Assembly (NCBI GenBank): GCA_934271275.1
Contig: CAKQRD010000009.1
Span: 1 to 64,000 of the forward strand
DNA: 64,000 nucleotides
Reading direction: 5' to 3'
DNA from: an uncultured Clostridia bacterium
GTDB lineage: Bacteria; Bacillota; Clostridia; Christensenellales; Borkfalkiaceae
In this document: positions 42,185 through 50,906 of the stretch, one piece after another
How the letters are laid out: every line of letters begins with the position of its first letter
How positions within the stretch are numbered: position 1 is the first letter of the stretch
The notes under the pieces: generated by a model
The model's database searches: none
Told to the model about the DNA's origin: nothing
The model's input: the letters and a program-made list of their open reading frames with translations, nothing else
Made by a program: the position numbers and the translations under genes

Positions 42185-43303
42185 ATGAACGAGAGATATA
42201 ATCTTGCATTTTTAAACTTTATCAGAATTTTTCTTGCAATTTCAATCACCTTTTGGCACTGCGTAGGCTGTCAGTTCGGTTTCAATTTTGAAAATTACAG
42301 AATACTTGAAATCTGGCGATATTTTACCGTTTGCGGAGGAAATCAAGTCTTTTTCCTTATCAGCGGTATGACCTTCTTTTTGGCTTACTATCCGAAACTC
42401 TCACAACAGAAATTAACGATAAAAAAATTTTTGGCAAAAAGAGCGATAAAAATATATCCTCTTGCAACCGCCGCAACGCTTTTTGCCTTTTTGATAGCGG
42501 TTTTAAGAACGTTCATGTTAAAAGGCGAAAATTCGTTTTCATTCAATCAACTGTTTTTAGACCTTGTATTTTTCGGCAACACGATTTTCAGATACGGCTA
42601 CGGCTTTTATAACGGACCGATTTGGTATCTTGCTTCGCTTTTCTTCTGTTATTTAGTCGCCGCGCTTATAATTTCCCTCACCCGCAAAAAGCCTTGCGCA
42701 GTTTGGTTTGTTATCCCGCTGTTTATAGGAATTTATATATGCGAAGCGGGCGGAACTTTGCCGTTTTTCAATAATTTTCAGCTCGGAATGGGGTTGTACA
42801 ATTTCTTTTCAGGATTCTTTTTTATGCCGATTCTCCAAAGAATTATTCGTCTCGGCAAAATTAAACTGTCGATACTGCGCGTCGTATGCTTTCTTTTTGC
42901 GTGCGCGACGATCACGCTGTTTATAAAAAAGGATTTTTCAACGAGCTATTTCGGGAACGGAGACGTGGCTTTCAATCTCGTGATATGGATGCCTCTGTTT
43001 ATCGCGCTTTACGGCACGAAAATCAACGCGCTTTTTTATAATAAATTTTTCGACTTTTTAGGCGAGCTTTCGTTCTCGATATACGTTATTCACATTGCGT
43101 TGAACGCCGCGTTTAATTTCACGGTCGATCTATTCAATTTAGACGGAATCGCGACTTCCATATTTTTGATTTATTACGCCGTCCTTGCCGTCGTTGCGAT
43201 TTCCGCGACGTGGGGTTTTAAAAGGCTTGGCAAAGCTTTATCTGATAAGCTATTTACGCCCTCCGAACAGCCGAAAACTTTATACGAGGAAAAGGCTGCG
43301 TAA
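42185..43303 (+). CDS. Acyltransferase 3 family membrane protein (OafA-like)
   Basis: A 372-residue integral membrane protein with about ten helices and the start typical of acyltransferase family 3: FLNFIRIFLAISITFWHCVG with the conserved histidine, then GNQVFFLISGMTFFLAYY and a run of positively charged residues in KKFLAKRAIKIYPL. Such enzymes O-acetylate (or otherwise acylate) surface polysaccharides. The gene is more AT-rich than its neighbours and lies alone between two related palindromes, hints of recent arrival. Ribosome binding site GAGG; clear promoter upstream. Confidence 0.87.
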   Translation: MNERYNLAFLNFIRIFLAISITFWHCVGCQFGFNFENYRILEIWRYFTVCGGNQVFFLISGMTFFLAYYPKLSQQKLTIKKFLAKRAIKIYPLATAATLFAFLIAVLRTFMLKGENSFSFNQLFLDLVFFGNTIFRYGYGFYNGPIWYLASLFFCYLVAALIISLTRKKPCAVWFVIPLFIGIYICEAGGTLPFFNNFQLGMGLYNFFSGFFFMPILQRIIRLGKIKLSILRVVCFLFACATITLFIKKDFSTSYFGNGDVAFNLVIWMPLFIALYGTKINALFYNKFFDFLGELSFSIYVIHIALNAAFNFTVDLFNLDGIATSIFLIYYAVLAVVAISATWGFKRLGKALSDKLFTPSEQPKTLYEEKAA

Positions 43304-43346
43304 AAAGGCGTTTTATTCTTGTTTACCACTAACCTTAAACCACGCT

Positions 43347-43372
43347 GGGCGACCTGAAAATTCAGGTCGCCC
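43347..43372 (+). terminator. Palindromic terminator after the acyltransferase
   Basis: 26-base perfect palindrome (GGGCGACCTGAA... and complement), sharing its core with the one at 42055, then CGATTTTATTTC. Confidence 0.72.
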
Positions 43373-43415
43373 CGCGATTTTATTTCGGTCTTTAATTACC
43401 CTGTCGCTTTTGTAA

Positions 43416-44429
43416 TTACGGTTTTCTTCTTTTATGATGCTCACATTTTTTGCCCGTTGCTTCGTCGATAGAGCCTAATATCGCGCAGATTATTCCGCCT
43501 ACGGGAAATACCACCCACGCGGGATGCCATTTGTCAAACGCAAGACCGAGCGTTAAAAATATCGCCGTCGCGATAAGCATAACCACGCCGCCGAATCTGC
43601 CGACGCCGTGTTCTTCGTTTCTCTCCCTCGTATATTCGGGCGCAAGCCTTTTTACCATCGCACCGAACCGCATTCCGGAAACGATAAAAACAGTAACCGC
43701 CGCCGCGATAAGCACAAAGCCCGTAACCATTCCTATACAGAGTATAAGCGTTACATTCTCGCTGCCTTCTTCGGTCGCGCCGCCGAACACAAAGCCCATA
43801 ACCGCAAGAATACAAAGTGCGACGCCGAAGCTTATTCCCTTTGCAAATCTCGCTATCGAGGGCTTCCATTCATCGCTTTTCACGCTCAGATAATACATTG
43901 CGTCCTTTATCCCCGCGTATACGATAATCGGCACGCCGACAGCGAAGAACGCAAACATTATCATAACCCCGTAAACGGCAAAGCTTTCCATTAAAATTCC
44001 CACAAGTACGATTTCTATCACCCCCGCGAAAATCAGACACAAGCCCGTGCATATAAGCGCGGCGAATTTCGAACGCCATTCCTGCGGGCGGTCGTTCGTG
44101 AGCTTCGGTTCGTTCTCGTCTTCTTCGTCATCGTCGTCCTTTCCCGTAAAATCGTCGTCTCTCGTCCGTTCCTCGCGGGCTTCGTTGCGGGCGTCGTTCC
44201 GAAATTCGTTATCTACCTCGCTTTCCGCACGCTTACCCTTAAAAAGCTCGTCTATCGTAACGTCAAAAAGCTCCGAAAGCGGAAGAAGCAGAGAACTGTC
44301 CGGCAAGCTTTCGCCCGTTTCCCATTTGGAAACCGCCTGATTAGTCACCCCGAGTCTGTCGGCAAGCTCCGCCTGCGTCCAACCACGCTCTTTTCTTAAA
44401 CTATAAATATTTTTCCCGAATGCGCTCAT
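43416..44429 (-). CDS. XRE regulator with C-terminal membrane domain
   Basis: A 337-residue protein: N-terminal HTH (about 5-60, WTQAELADRLGVTNQAVSKWE and LFDVTIDELFKG), a very acidic linker (about 65-112) and six or so membrane helices to the end. This layout, a DNA-binding head joined to a membrane domain, is common in Firmicutes; the membrane part may sense an envelope signal, but the ligand is not known. AAGGAGGG precedes the start. It has its own promoter. A smaller relative with the same design is at 62435. Confidence 0.88.
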   Translation of the reverse strand: MSAFGKNIYSLRKERGWTQAELADRLGVTNQAVSKWETGESLPDSSLLLPLSELFDVTIDELFKGKRAESEVDNEFRNDARNEAREERTRDDDFTGKDDDDEEDENEPKLTNDRPQEWRSKFAALICTGLCLIFAGVIEIVLVGILMESFAVYGVMIMFAFFAVGVPIIVYAGIKDAMYYLSVKSDEWKPSIARFAKGISFGVALCILAVMGFVFGGATEEGSENVTLILCIGMVTGFVLIAAAVTVFIVSGMRFGAMVKRLAPEYTRERNEEHGVGRFGGVVMLIATAIFLTLGLAFDKWHPAWVVFPVGGIICAILGSIDEATGKKCEHHKRRKP

Positions 44430-44453
44430 AAACGCCCTCCTTTTTACTTTTTT

Positions 44454-44482
44454 ATTGTACTACATGTCGCGCCGTTTTGCAA
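44454..44482 (-). promoter_or_regulatory. Promoter of the membrane XRE gene
   Basis: Minus strand: TTGCAA (44482-44477), 17-base spacer, TACAAT (44459-44454). Confidence 0.65.
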
Positions 44483-44664
44483 CAACGCACGATAGAAAGC
44501 TTCCAACTCACGGTTGAATCGTTAGATTTTTACTTGATTTTAAGGTTTTTGAAAGCTTTTTGCGGCAATTTTATCGAAACGCACCTTAAAATTGTATCGT
44601 AACGCAGGAAAGCGCGGCGGGCAAAGCGGCGGACAAAAGTGGACAAAACGGGCAAAGAAAAAAG

Positions 44665-44684
44665 CCGCCCGCAAAAGCGCGCGG
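44665..44684 (-). terminator. Terminator of rnpB
   Basis: GC-rich 8-bp stem with one mismatch, 4-base loop and T-run on the minus strand, 24 bases after the 3' end of the RNA. Confidence 0.75.
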
Positions 44685-44707
44685 ACGACTTTGGTTCAAA
44701 AAAATTT

Positions 44708-45051
44708 AAGTCGGTCTGTAAGCCGAATTCTGTCTGGTACGGTCATTTATCTAGAAGCGACGTCTCCGCCGCTTTCGAGCGATATTTTTATAAACCGTTC
44801 CGGTGAAACTCCCGTCTGGAACGGTTTGTCAATCTTGCTTCGGGTGGGGTTTACATTGCCCTCTGCGTTGCCGCAGAAGCGGTGCGCTCTTACCGCGCCT
44901 TTTCAACCTTACCGCTTGCGCGGCGGTAATTTTCTGTTGCACTTTCCTTAAAGTCGCCTTCACCGGGATTTCTCCGGCACCCTGTTTCTAAAAAGTTCGG
45001 ACTTTCCTCACGGGCGGTTTCTCTCCGCCCCCGCGACCGTACGACCGACTT
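44708..45051 (-). ncRNA. rnpB: RNase P RNA
   Basis: The minus strand carries the universal landmarks of bacterial RNase P RNA: GAGGAAAGTCCG near the 5' end, AGATAAATGACC and ACAGAATTCGGCTTACAG near the 3' end. The ends, AAGTCGGTC and GACCGACTT, pair to form helix P1 and define the borders. It processes the 5' ends of tRNAs. The length of 344 nt is normal. Terminator and promoter lie on either side. Confidence 0.97.
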
Positions 45052-45063
45052 AAAAGCATACAT

Positions 45064-45092
45064 ATGTTAACATTTCGGCGCGACTTTGTCAA
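45064..45092 (-). promoter_or_regulatory. Promoter of rnpB
   Basis: Minus strand: TTGACA (45092-45087), 17-base spacer, TAACAT (45069-45064), about 13 bases before the 5' end of the RNA. Confidence 0.65.
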
Positions 45093-45140
45093 GTCCTCGC
45101 GCAAAGTTCGGCGGGAATTTTCTTCGGACGGAAATATTAT

Positions 45141-45641
45141 TCAGGCTCGTTCCGCATAATCGGCAATAATCTCGTAATACGTTTTTCCCAACTCCGAATA
45201 GCTTGAAAACACGCCCGTCACGATAACTTCTTCGCCGTCCGCAAAGTTCCATTTCCCGTTCAGATTTACTTCGAGTCCTTGCGCGCAGCACGCGGTTGCG
45301 TCGGAAACGACGACGTAGCTATAAACCTTATCGGTAAGCTCGTAATAATTAGAAGCGTATTTGCCTTTTACCCTTATGGTTTTGCCGAGATACCTGTCCG
45401 GCGAATAAACCATATTATAAACTTCCGCGTAAACGACCGTACCGCTCATAACCGACAAATCCAAATCCACGTTGGCGTTTTTTCCTTTTTCGGCACAACC
45501 GTAAAACGTAAACCCGAGAACGACAACGGCGGAAATTACAGCTACAAAAACGGTTAAAATTTTCAAAACGCCTTTTTTTAAATTATTACTAACACGATTA
45601 CACATATCGTTATCCAAATTTTTATTGTTATTGTTCTTCAT
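45141..45641 (-). CDS. Lipoprotein with OB-fold-like domain, zinc operon
   Basis: A 166-residue protein that starts one base into the stop codon of the permease gene (TAATG), preceded by AAGGAG; a longer frame upstream is only the permease's other frame. Long charged N-terminus, then one hydrophobic segment ending in TFYGC, which may be a lipobox, then a ~95-residue beta-rich domain (PDRYLGKTIRVKGKYAS, EEVIVTGVFSSYSELGKTYYEI). The pattern suggests an OB-fold binding domain. Placement as last gene of the zinc transporter operon suggests a role in metal binding or envelope homeostasis, not shown by sequence. Confidence 0.75.
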   Translation of the reverse strand: MKNNNNKNLDNDMCNRVSNNLKKGVLKILTVFVAVISAVVVLGFTFYGCAEKGKNANVDLDLSVMSGTVVYAEVYNMVYSPDRYLGKTIRVKGKYASNYYELTDKVYSYVVVSDATACCAQGLEVNLNGKWNFADGEEVIVTGVFSSYSELGKTYYEIIADYAERA

Positions 45642-46489
45642 TATTTTTGTCTCCTTAAAAATTTCCCTGCGAGCGAAAAGCCCGCAAAGCATATTATATC
45701 CGCGGCGACTATGGTAGAACCGACGGGCGTTCCGTATACTATCGAAACGAGTATTCCCAAAACGGCGCAGATTACTGATGCACACGCGGAACATATTACA
45801 ACCGCTTTGAAGTTTTTGAACACCCGCATCGCGGATAGCGCGGGAAATATCACGAGTGCGGATATTAAAAGCGAGCCTACGAGGTTCATCGCAAGCACTA
45901 TTATCACCGCGATTATCGTTGCCGTCAGAACGTTGAACGATTCCGTTTTCACGCCCGTGGCTTTTGCAAATGTTTCGTCGAAGGTCACCGCGAAAATTCT
46001 GTTATAAAACAAAATGTAAAAAATCACCACCGCCGCGGAAAGTCCGACGGACAGCCAAACCTCCGCTTTTCCCAAAGTCAGTATAGAAGTCGAACCGAAC
46101 AGCGTGCTGCACACGTCGCCCGAAAGATTAGAAGAAGCCGAAAAGACGTTGAGAAGCAGATACCCGACCGCAAGCGAACCGACCGAAACCATAGCTACCG
46201 TCGCGTCGCCCTTGATTTTTGCATTCTGCCCCGCCCGCAACAGAAGTATTGCGGCGATTATCGTTACAGGCATACTGATAAGCATATCGTTAGTAAGTCC
46301 GACTATTCCCGCCACCGCCGCCGCCCCGAACGCAACGTGAGACAGCCCGTCGCCTATGTAAGAAAATCTTTTCAGCACGAGCGTTACGCCGAACAGCGAC
46401 GAGCAAAGCGCAATCAGAACACCTACGACGAGCGCATACCTGACAAACGGAAACTGAAAATAGAGTGACAATTTTTCAAAAGCGTCCAT
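45641..46489 (-). CDS. Metal ABC transporter permease (ZnuB-like)
   Basis: A 282-residue permease of the ABC-3 family with about eight helices. The characteristic GDGLSHVAFGAAAVAG stretch is near the N-terminus and MNLVGSLLISALVIFPALSA near the C-terminus. It forms the channel of a high-affinity zinc (or manganese) uptake system with the ATPase at 46476 and the binding protein at 47203. The order binding protein-ATPase-permease is usual, and all overlap or touch. Confidence 0.92.
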   Translation of the reverse strand: MDAFEKLSLYFQFPFVRYALVVGVLIALCSSLFGVTLVLKRFSYIGDGLSHVAFGAAAVAGIVGLTNDMLISMPVTIIAAILLLRAGQNAKIKGDATVAMVSVGSLAVGYLLLNVFSASSNLSGDVCSTLFGSTSILTLGKAEVWLSVGLSAAVVIFYILFYNRIFAVTFDETFAKATGVKTESFNVLTATIIAVIIVLAMNLVGSLLISALVIFPALSAMRVFKNFKAVVICSACASVICAVLGILVSIVYGTPVGSTIVAADIICFAGFSLAGKFLRRQK

Positions 46490-47210
46490 TTTGTTTTTCC
46501 TCCGCGGTTTTCTTATAAAATTCGCTTTTCAAAAACTCTTCCGCATTACCGAAAAACGGCGGATTATTTACGACGAGTATTCGTGAAGCGTATTTTACAG
46601 CCGCCTCGACGTCGTGAGAAATCATAATAACCGTCATTTTTAGGTCGCGGTTAAGTTTTTTTATCGTCTCGTAAAGTTCTTCCGTCACGATCGGATCAAG
46701 CCCTGCGACGGGCTCGTCCAGAAGAAGAACTTTTTTTGCCGCGCATAACGCCCGCGCGAGTAGAACTCTTTGTTTCTGCCCGCCGGAAAGCTCTGCAAAA
46801 CACCTTCTTGCAAGGACGGATACGTCCAGAAGCTCTGCGTTATGCTCGGCAAGTTCTTTTTGTTTTTTGGAATAAAACGGCTTTAATCCGCAACCCGAAA
46901 GACACCCCGAAAGTATCACTTCTTTTACGGAAGCGGGAAAATCTTTTTGCGCTTCCGTTTGCTGCGGAACGTAACCTATATCAATCGACTTCAGCCCTTC
47001 GCCGAAACGTATTTCGCCGCGAATCGGCTTTAAAAGACCTAAAATCGTTTTCATAAGCGTGGTTTTGCCCGCACCGTTCTCCCCGACGATAAAGAGATAA
47101 TCGTCGCTTCCGATAAAGAAATTCAGATTTTCGGCTACGCTTTTACCGTCGTACCCGACCGCCAGATCGCGGCAATCGAGACAAAAATCGTTTTCGGAAT
47201 TTCTATCCAT
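46476..47210 (-). CDS. Metal ABC transporter ATPase (ZnuC-like)
   Basis: A 244-residue ABC ATPase: Walker A GENGAGKT (43-50), signature LSGGQKQRVLLARAL, Walker B VLLLDEPVAGLDP and the H-loop MISHDVEAA. It couples ATP hydrolysis to metal import. Its start overlaps the end of the binding-protein gene by 8 bases and its end overlaps the permease start by 14. Confidence 0.93.
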   Translation of the reverse strand: MDRNSENDFCLDCRDLAVGYDGKSVAENLNFFIGSDDYLFIVGENGAGKTTLMKTILGLLKPIRGEIRFGEGLKSIDIGYVPQQTEAQKDFPASVKEVILSGCLSGCGLKPFYSKKQKELAEHNAELLDVSVLARRCFAELSGGQKQRVLLARALCAAKKVLLLDEPVAGLDPIVTEELYETIKKLNRDLKMTVIMISHDVEAAVKYASRILVVNNPPFFGNAEEFLKSEFYKKTAEEKQNGRF

Positions 47211-48201
47211 TCAACGCCTCCGTCAATGCTTCTGAATTTTCGCGCATAATCGCAAGATAACTCACACCGTTTTTCATGTCGGCGACGGTCACGGACTGCA
47301 TAGAGTCGAATGTTACCACTTTCTGATTTTTAGCGGTCGTGTTGTTTTTCACCTGTTCCGCTATCTTATGGTTTGCACCCTCTATCGTACAAACTGCGGA
47401 AAGCTTTAATTCGTCGATTTTACCCGCCAGAAAAATTATCGTTTCAAAGCTTGCCTCCGTTTCCGCCGAACACCCCGCAAACGCGGCGTAATATTTAAGC
47501 CCGTAATCGTCCGCAAGATAGCGGAACGGAAATCTGTCGCCGAACACGAGCGTTTTATACTTCGCATTTGTAACTGCTGTCGAATAATTTTTATCGAGCG
47601 TGGTAAGTTTTTCTTTGTATGCGGCTAAATTATTTTCATAACTTTCCGCGTTTTCCTCGTCGAGACTTTTTATAGCGGAAGCTATTTCCTCGCAACAAAC
47701 GGCGGCATTTTTCAAAGACAGCCATACATGCTCGTCGTATTCTTCGACGCCGTGTTCGCCGTCGTGGTCTTTTTCGTTGTCGTCATCGTGTTCGTGTTCC
47801 ATCCCTTCAACGGTTTCTTCCGCTTTTACTTTATCACCCAGAACTTCGAGCAGATTGATAACTTTCATATTTTTGTTGGTCGCGTTTTTAAGCGCGTTAT
47901 CTACCCACGCGTCGGATTCGCCGCCGACGTATATAAACAAATCGCAGGTAGAAATTTTTGCTATATCCTGTACAGACGGCTGATAGCTGTGAAAATCCAC
48001 TCCGCCGTCTACCAAAAACGTCAGTTCAAACTCTTCCCGCCTATCGCCGATAATATTTTTCGTCCAGTCGTAAAGCGGAAAAATCGTGCATGCCGCCGAT
48101 ATTTTGTCGTCGTTGCCTTTTTCGTTAGTTTTGCACGCCGCAAAGGAAACGCAACCGAGAGCCGTAAAACAAGCTAAAACAAGCATAATTATTTTTTTCA
48201 T
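47203..48201 (-). CDS. Zinc ABC transporter substrate-binding lipoprotein (ZnuA-like)
   Basis: A 332-residue lipoprotein, lipobox SFAAC (Cys23). It has the cluster A-I binding-protein fold of zinc/manganese receptors: TIFPLYDWTKNI, VDGGVDFHSYQPS with the first metal-binding His, VGGESDAWVDNAL, and a long His/Asp/Glu loop (HEHDDDNEKDHDGEHG) typical of zinc-specific members. VWLS follows a further His. The start at 48201 gives a normal signal peptide; AAGGAG is 12 bases away, rather far. Earlier in-frame starts add a non-signal-like extension. Confidence 0.92.
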   Translation of the reverse strand: MKKIIMLVLACFTALGCVSFAACKTNEKGNDDKISAACTIFPLYDWTKNIIGDRREEFELTFLVDGGVDFHSYQPSVQDIAKISTCDLFIYVGGESDAWVDNALKNATNKNMKVINLLEVLGDKVKAEETVEGMEHEHDDDNEKDHDGEHGVEEYDEHVWLSLKNAAVCCEEIASAIKSLDEENAESYENNLAAYKEKLTTLDKNYSTAVTNAKYKTLVFGDRFPFRYLADDYGLKYYAAFAGCSAETEASFETIIFLAGKIDELKLSAVCTIEGANHKIAEQVKNNTTAKNQKVVTFDSMQSVTVADMKNGVSYLAIMRENSEALTEALNG

Positions 48202-48250
48202 AAAGTTAAAATTCTCCTTAAATTCAATAAATTTCATAAATTTTGGCATA

Positions 48251-48373
48251 AAAAAACAAGGGCATCAATATTTTGCGCACCGAAAGCAGACTTCCCCCCG
48301 TAAAAGGAAAGCAATCCGAAAAAGCAAACGCAAAAAGACCGAACGTATCCATTCGGCTTAACCCTTGTTTTTT
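48251..48373 (-). promoter_or_regulatory. Structured spacer between the first zinc-operon gene and znuA
   Basis: Perfect 12-base inverted arms (48251-48262 and 48362-48373, CCCTTGTTTTTT on the minus strand at its end) enclose a second hairpin, CCGAATG/CGTTCGG (48356-48339). The 3' arm ends in a T-run, as in an attenuator or partial terminator. It could set a lower level of znuACB relative to the first gene or respond to a signal. Confidence 0.55.
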
Positions 48374-48378
48374 ATTTA

Positions 48379-48702
48379 TTAAATTGTGAGAATATCAAAA
48401 AGGGAAATCGGCGTAACTGCCGTAACGAAACGCGCCGAAGCTTTCTTTAAGCAAAGAACGGCGGCAAATACGAACGAGAAAAGAAGAGCGACCGAGCCAG
48501 CTTTTTCAGCTCCGCCCGAAATTTCTTCCGCAACGCGCAAAACGGCGCAAACGGAACAATTCGCTCCCGAACATTCGTGACCGTGATTTTCGGCAATAAA
48601 ACCGAGAGAAAGCGCGAAGATAACGACGAACAAAATCGCGAGAACGAGCGCGGTTTTTCTGCATTTTTCTGCCACAATCGAACGCTTCTCTTTGCCGTAC
48701 AT
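48379..48702 (-). CDS. Small membrane protein with His/Cys motif, first gene of the zinc operon
   Basis: A 107-residue protein: hydrophobic helix (about 18-38), a short external-looking stretch with HGHECSGANCSVC, and a second helix (about 68-90). The His and Cys residues are spaced as a possible metal-binding site. Similar short genes seem to accompany zinc or manganese ABC transporters in Clostridia. Start at 48702 chosen because AAGGAGG is 7 bases away; the ATG six bases earlier is too close to that site. It is transcribed from the promoter at 48739 together with znuA-C-B. Confidence 0.72.
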   Translation of the reverse strand: MYGKEKRSIVAEKCRKTALVLAILFVVIFALSLGFIAENHGHECSGANCSVCAVLRVAEEISGGAEKAGSVALLFSFVFAAVLCLKKASARFVTAVTPISLFDILTI

Positions 48703-48738
48703 ACGCATTCCTCCTTTTATAGCCTTAATTTAAGCGTA

Positions 48739-48767
48739 AGTATAGCAGAGAAACTCGGAGTTGTCAA
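48739..48767 (-). promoter_or_regulatory. Promoter of the zinc-uptake operon
   Basis: Minus strand: TTGACA (48767-48762), 17-base spacer, TATACT (48744-48739). Just downstream, GCTTAAATTAAGGC (48736-48723) is an imperfect palindrome that might be a Zur/Fur-type operator, though it does not match the classic box. Confidence 0.78.
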
Positions 48768-48929
48768 GCGAATGAAAGATTGAAAATAAAAAAAGAAAAA
48801 GCGCGATAACAGCGATTTTTTGCTTTTTATGAACGGTTTTCTTAAAGAATACCTTCTTTAACGTAAAGCTGAATCAAAATTATATCGTACTTTTTCTTTT
48901 AAAGGTTTAAGTTTATTAAAATAAACTTC

Positions 48930-49058
48930 TTACAAGTCGTCTGCGTCCTGAACGGGTTTTTCGTACTTATCGAAATAATCTACGCCCGTATAAGAACCCT
49001 GCGTATCGAAATGACTTTTTTGCCTGCAAACGGCATTTTTCAATCTTTTTTTACGCAT
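48930..49058 (-). CDS. Small conserved-looking protein ending in QDADDL
   Basis: A 42-residue ORF: basic N-terminus (MRKKRLKNAVCRQK), then FDTQGSYTGVDYFDKYEKP and the acidic end VQDADDL. The pattern GSYTG ... P-V-Q-D-A-D-D-L is one I associate with very short genes of many Clostridia, so it is probably real despite its size. Its ATG overlaps the stop of the 21-residue ORF at 49058 (TAATG), suggesting translational coupling. Function unknown. Confidence 0.6.
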   Translation of the reverse strand: MRKKRLKNAVCRQKSHFDTQGSYTGVDYFDKYEKPVQDADDL

Positions 49059-49123
49059 TATTTGCAATCTTTAACGTTCTTGTTTTTACCGCAATTTCTC
49101 GCGGTCTTCTTTTTATCTCTCAT
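49058..49123 (-). CDS. Very short basic peptide upstream of the QDADDL gene
   Basis: A 21-residue basic peptide (MRDKKKTARNCGKNKNVKDC...) with a strong GGGGGAAG before its ATG and a TAATG overlap with the next ORF. It may be a genuine short gene or a leader peptide for the 42-residue protein. Confidence 0.5.
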   Translation of the reverse strand: MRDKKKTARNCGKNKNVKDCK

Positions 49124-49199
49124 AACTTCCCCCTTGGTAGTATTATGGGCAGAAGAAATTATCTTATTCGCGGAAATTACGTTTTTTACGAAAATTTTA

Positions 49200-49822
49200 A
49201 CGCGGCAAATGAATGCGGGCAGAATGACAATCAGGAGTTTTTGCGTGTAATTTTCGGAACGGCGGGAGCAAGCCCCCGCCCTACGGTGTATACAACAGAA
49301 ACGAGAGAAGTTACTACGCCCAAACAGAGTGTATACAGTTTATAACTGTATAAGAAGAAATATGCGGTCAACTTGTCGTTTGCCCCTTAAAGAATAAGGG
49401 GCAGAATTAGCGTGAGGTATGCGCTAAAATAGAGTGGGGTTTTTGAGGAGTTTTTGGAAAAGGGGTATGTCCGAAAGGGGAAAAACGAATTCGGAAAACA
49501 GTTTTGCCCCTTTCGGGAAAGAGTAAATGCAAGAACGGATACTTCTCCGCTACGCTACGAAGCACAAATGTAGCGGAAAACAGTTCTTCCCCTCTCGCAA
49601 AAAAACAAAGTAAATATGTCATTCTGCACACCCTTGACTTGTAATCTTTGACGGGCAATCGTAGACAATCCCGCGAAGAATTTCAAAAGTTACTTTCGTG
49701 TAGAGATTATTCGTAAGTCCGTCAAGAAAGAACGGCTCAGAATGACAGGCAGGGGCGAGTGCAGAGAATTTTTGACGGCGGGAGCAATCCCCTCCCTTCG
49801 AGGGTACACAGTTTGTAACTGT
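49200..49822. repeat. Composite intergenic repeat element, copy 2
   Basis: Shares with 35336-35856 the GGCGGGAGCAAGCCCCCGCC block, GAACAGTTCTTCCCCTCTCG, the GTCATTCTGCA and CTTTGACGGGCA strings, GAACGGCTCAGAATGACA, and palindromes (49332-49352, TATACAGTT/AACTGTATA; 49808-49822, ACAGTT/AACTGT). It also carries a GCCCCTTAAAGAATAAGGGGC hairpin near 49383. No gene in 49124-50014. Confidence 0.8.
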
Positions 49823-50014
49823 ACGAACATTTGAAAATTAGAAATAAAAATTATAACAACTCTAAAACAAAAACCAAAATAACTCTGAAATAACCATTAA
49901 AAACCAAAAGCCTTCTCGCGGCAACCGCCGCAGGAAGGCTTTCTTATTATATTTTAAACTTTAATCGTCCTTTTTAACTTATATGCGCATACGTTTTATA
50001 TGCGCAAATATCCT

Positions 50015-50839
50015 TTATCTCACGCCTATCATCGTTGATGGGGCTTTCCCGCTTAATACGTCCGAAATTTTATACCGTGCCGAAGCAATTACCACCTTCG
50101 TTCCTATTTTCACGGCGTCCTTAACGTATTCGAGCTTTGCTTTCGCACCGTTCGCGCCCGCACGGGACGCGCCGTTGCAATAGTTTTCGCATTCGTTCAC
50201 GTTATCCAGAACCTCGTAAACGTCTTTGCCGCCGATAAACGGGATAAGCGTCGAAGAATCTTTGCTGTCGCGGTAAATCCCTTCCGCGCTCGTAAGAATA
50301 AGCAACGTTTCCGCTTTTACAAGGCAGGCTATCTGCGCGGCGGTTTCGTCGTTATCCACGCATTCCACCACTTTAAGATTTTTTTTCTTTAACGACTGAA
50401 TTTCCCACCTTCTGTTTTCTTCGGTGCTGACCGCGTCGTTATAGTTTATTATCGGAATGGCGTTCTGTTCTTTGGCGCGGAGCAGAAGCTCCCTTAAATG
50501 CTCGCGTTTTTCGGCGTCGTTGAAATGCTGATGCTCGATAAGCACCTGCCGAAGCGAATACTTGGGATCGATAAATTGCCTGTACGTTGACATAAGTATC
50601 GCCTGCCCCTGCGCGGAATAATCGGTTTTTATCGCTTCCGCGTCGCCCTTTAACTCCCTGCCGTTCCTTTTTATATAGTCGAGTCTGCCCGTTTCCACCG
50701 CGCCGCTCGTAACCCAGATATACCCCGGACGAAGCTCGGAAGAAAGTCTTGCGATAAGCGTGTAATTAAGAATATTGTTCGTTTTGTCTATCAAAGCCAT
50801 CGAGCCTATTTTGCCCACGAGTTCGGTATCGAATTTCAT
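50015..50839 (-). CDS. Amino-acid kinase family protein, glutamate 5-kinase-like
   Basis: A 274-residue kinase with the amino-acid kinase fold: VGKIGSMALID at the start, TSGAVETGR, IPIINYNDAVSTEE (compare the INENDxV of ProB), DNDETAAQIACLV and LLILTSAEGIYRD. It looks like the catalytic domain of glutamate 5-kinase without the C-terminal PUA domain. proA and proC are not nearby, so proline synthesis is only one possibility; other carboxylate or nucleotide kinases share this fold. AGAGGTG precedes the ATG. Confidence 0.75.
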   Translation of the reverse strand: MKFDTELVGKIGSMALIDKTNNILNYTLIARLSSELRPGYIWVTSGAVETGRLDYIKRNGRELKGDAEAIKTDYSAQGQAILMSTYRQFIDPKYSLRQVLIEHQHFNDAEKREHLRELLLRAKEQNAIPIINYNDAVSTEENRRWEIQSLKKKNLKVVECVDNDETAAQIACLVKAETLLILTSAEGIYRDSKDSSTLIPFIGGKDVYEVLDNVNECENYCNGASRAGANGAKAKLEYVKDAVKIGTKVVIASARYKISDVLSGKAPSTMIGVR

Positions 50840-50906
50840 TTGCTTTCACCTCTCTGCGCGACTTCGTTTAAGACTTTAAAAGCCGTTCGCGCCGCCGTAT
50901 TTATAT

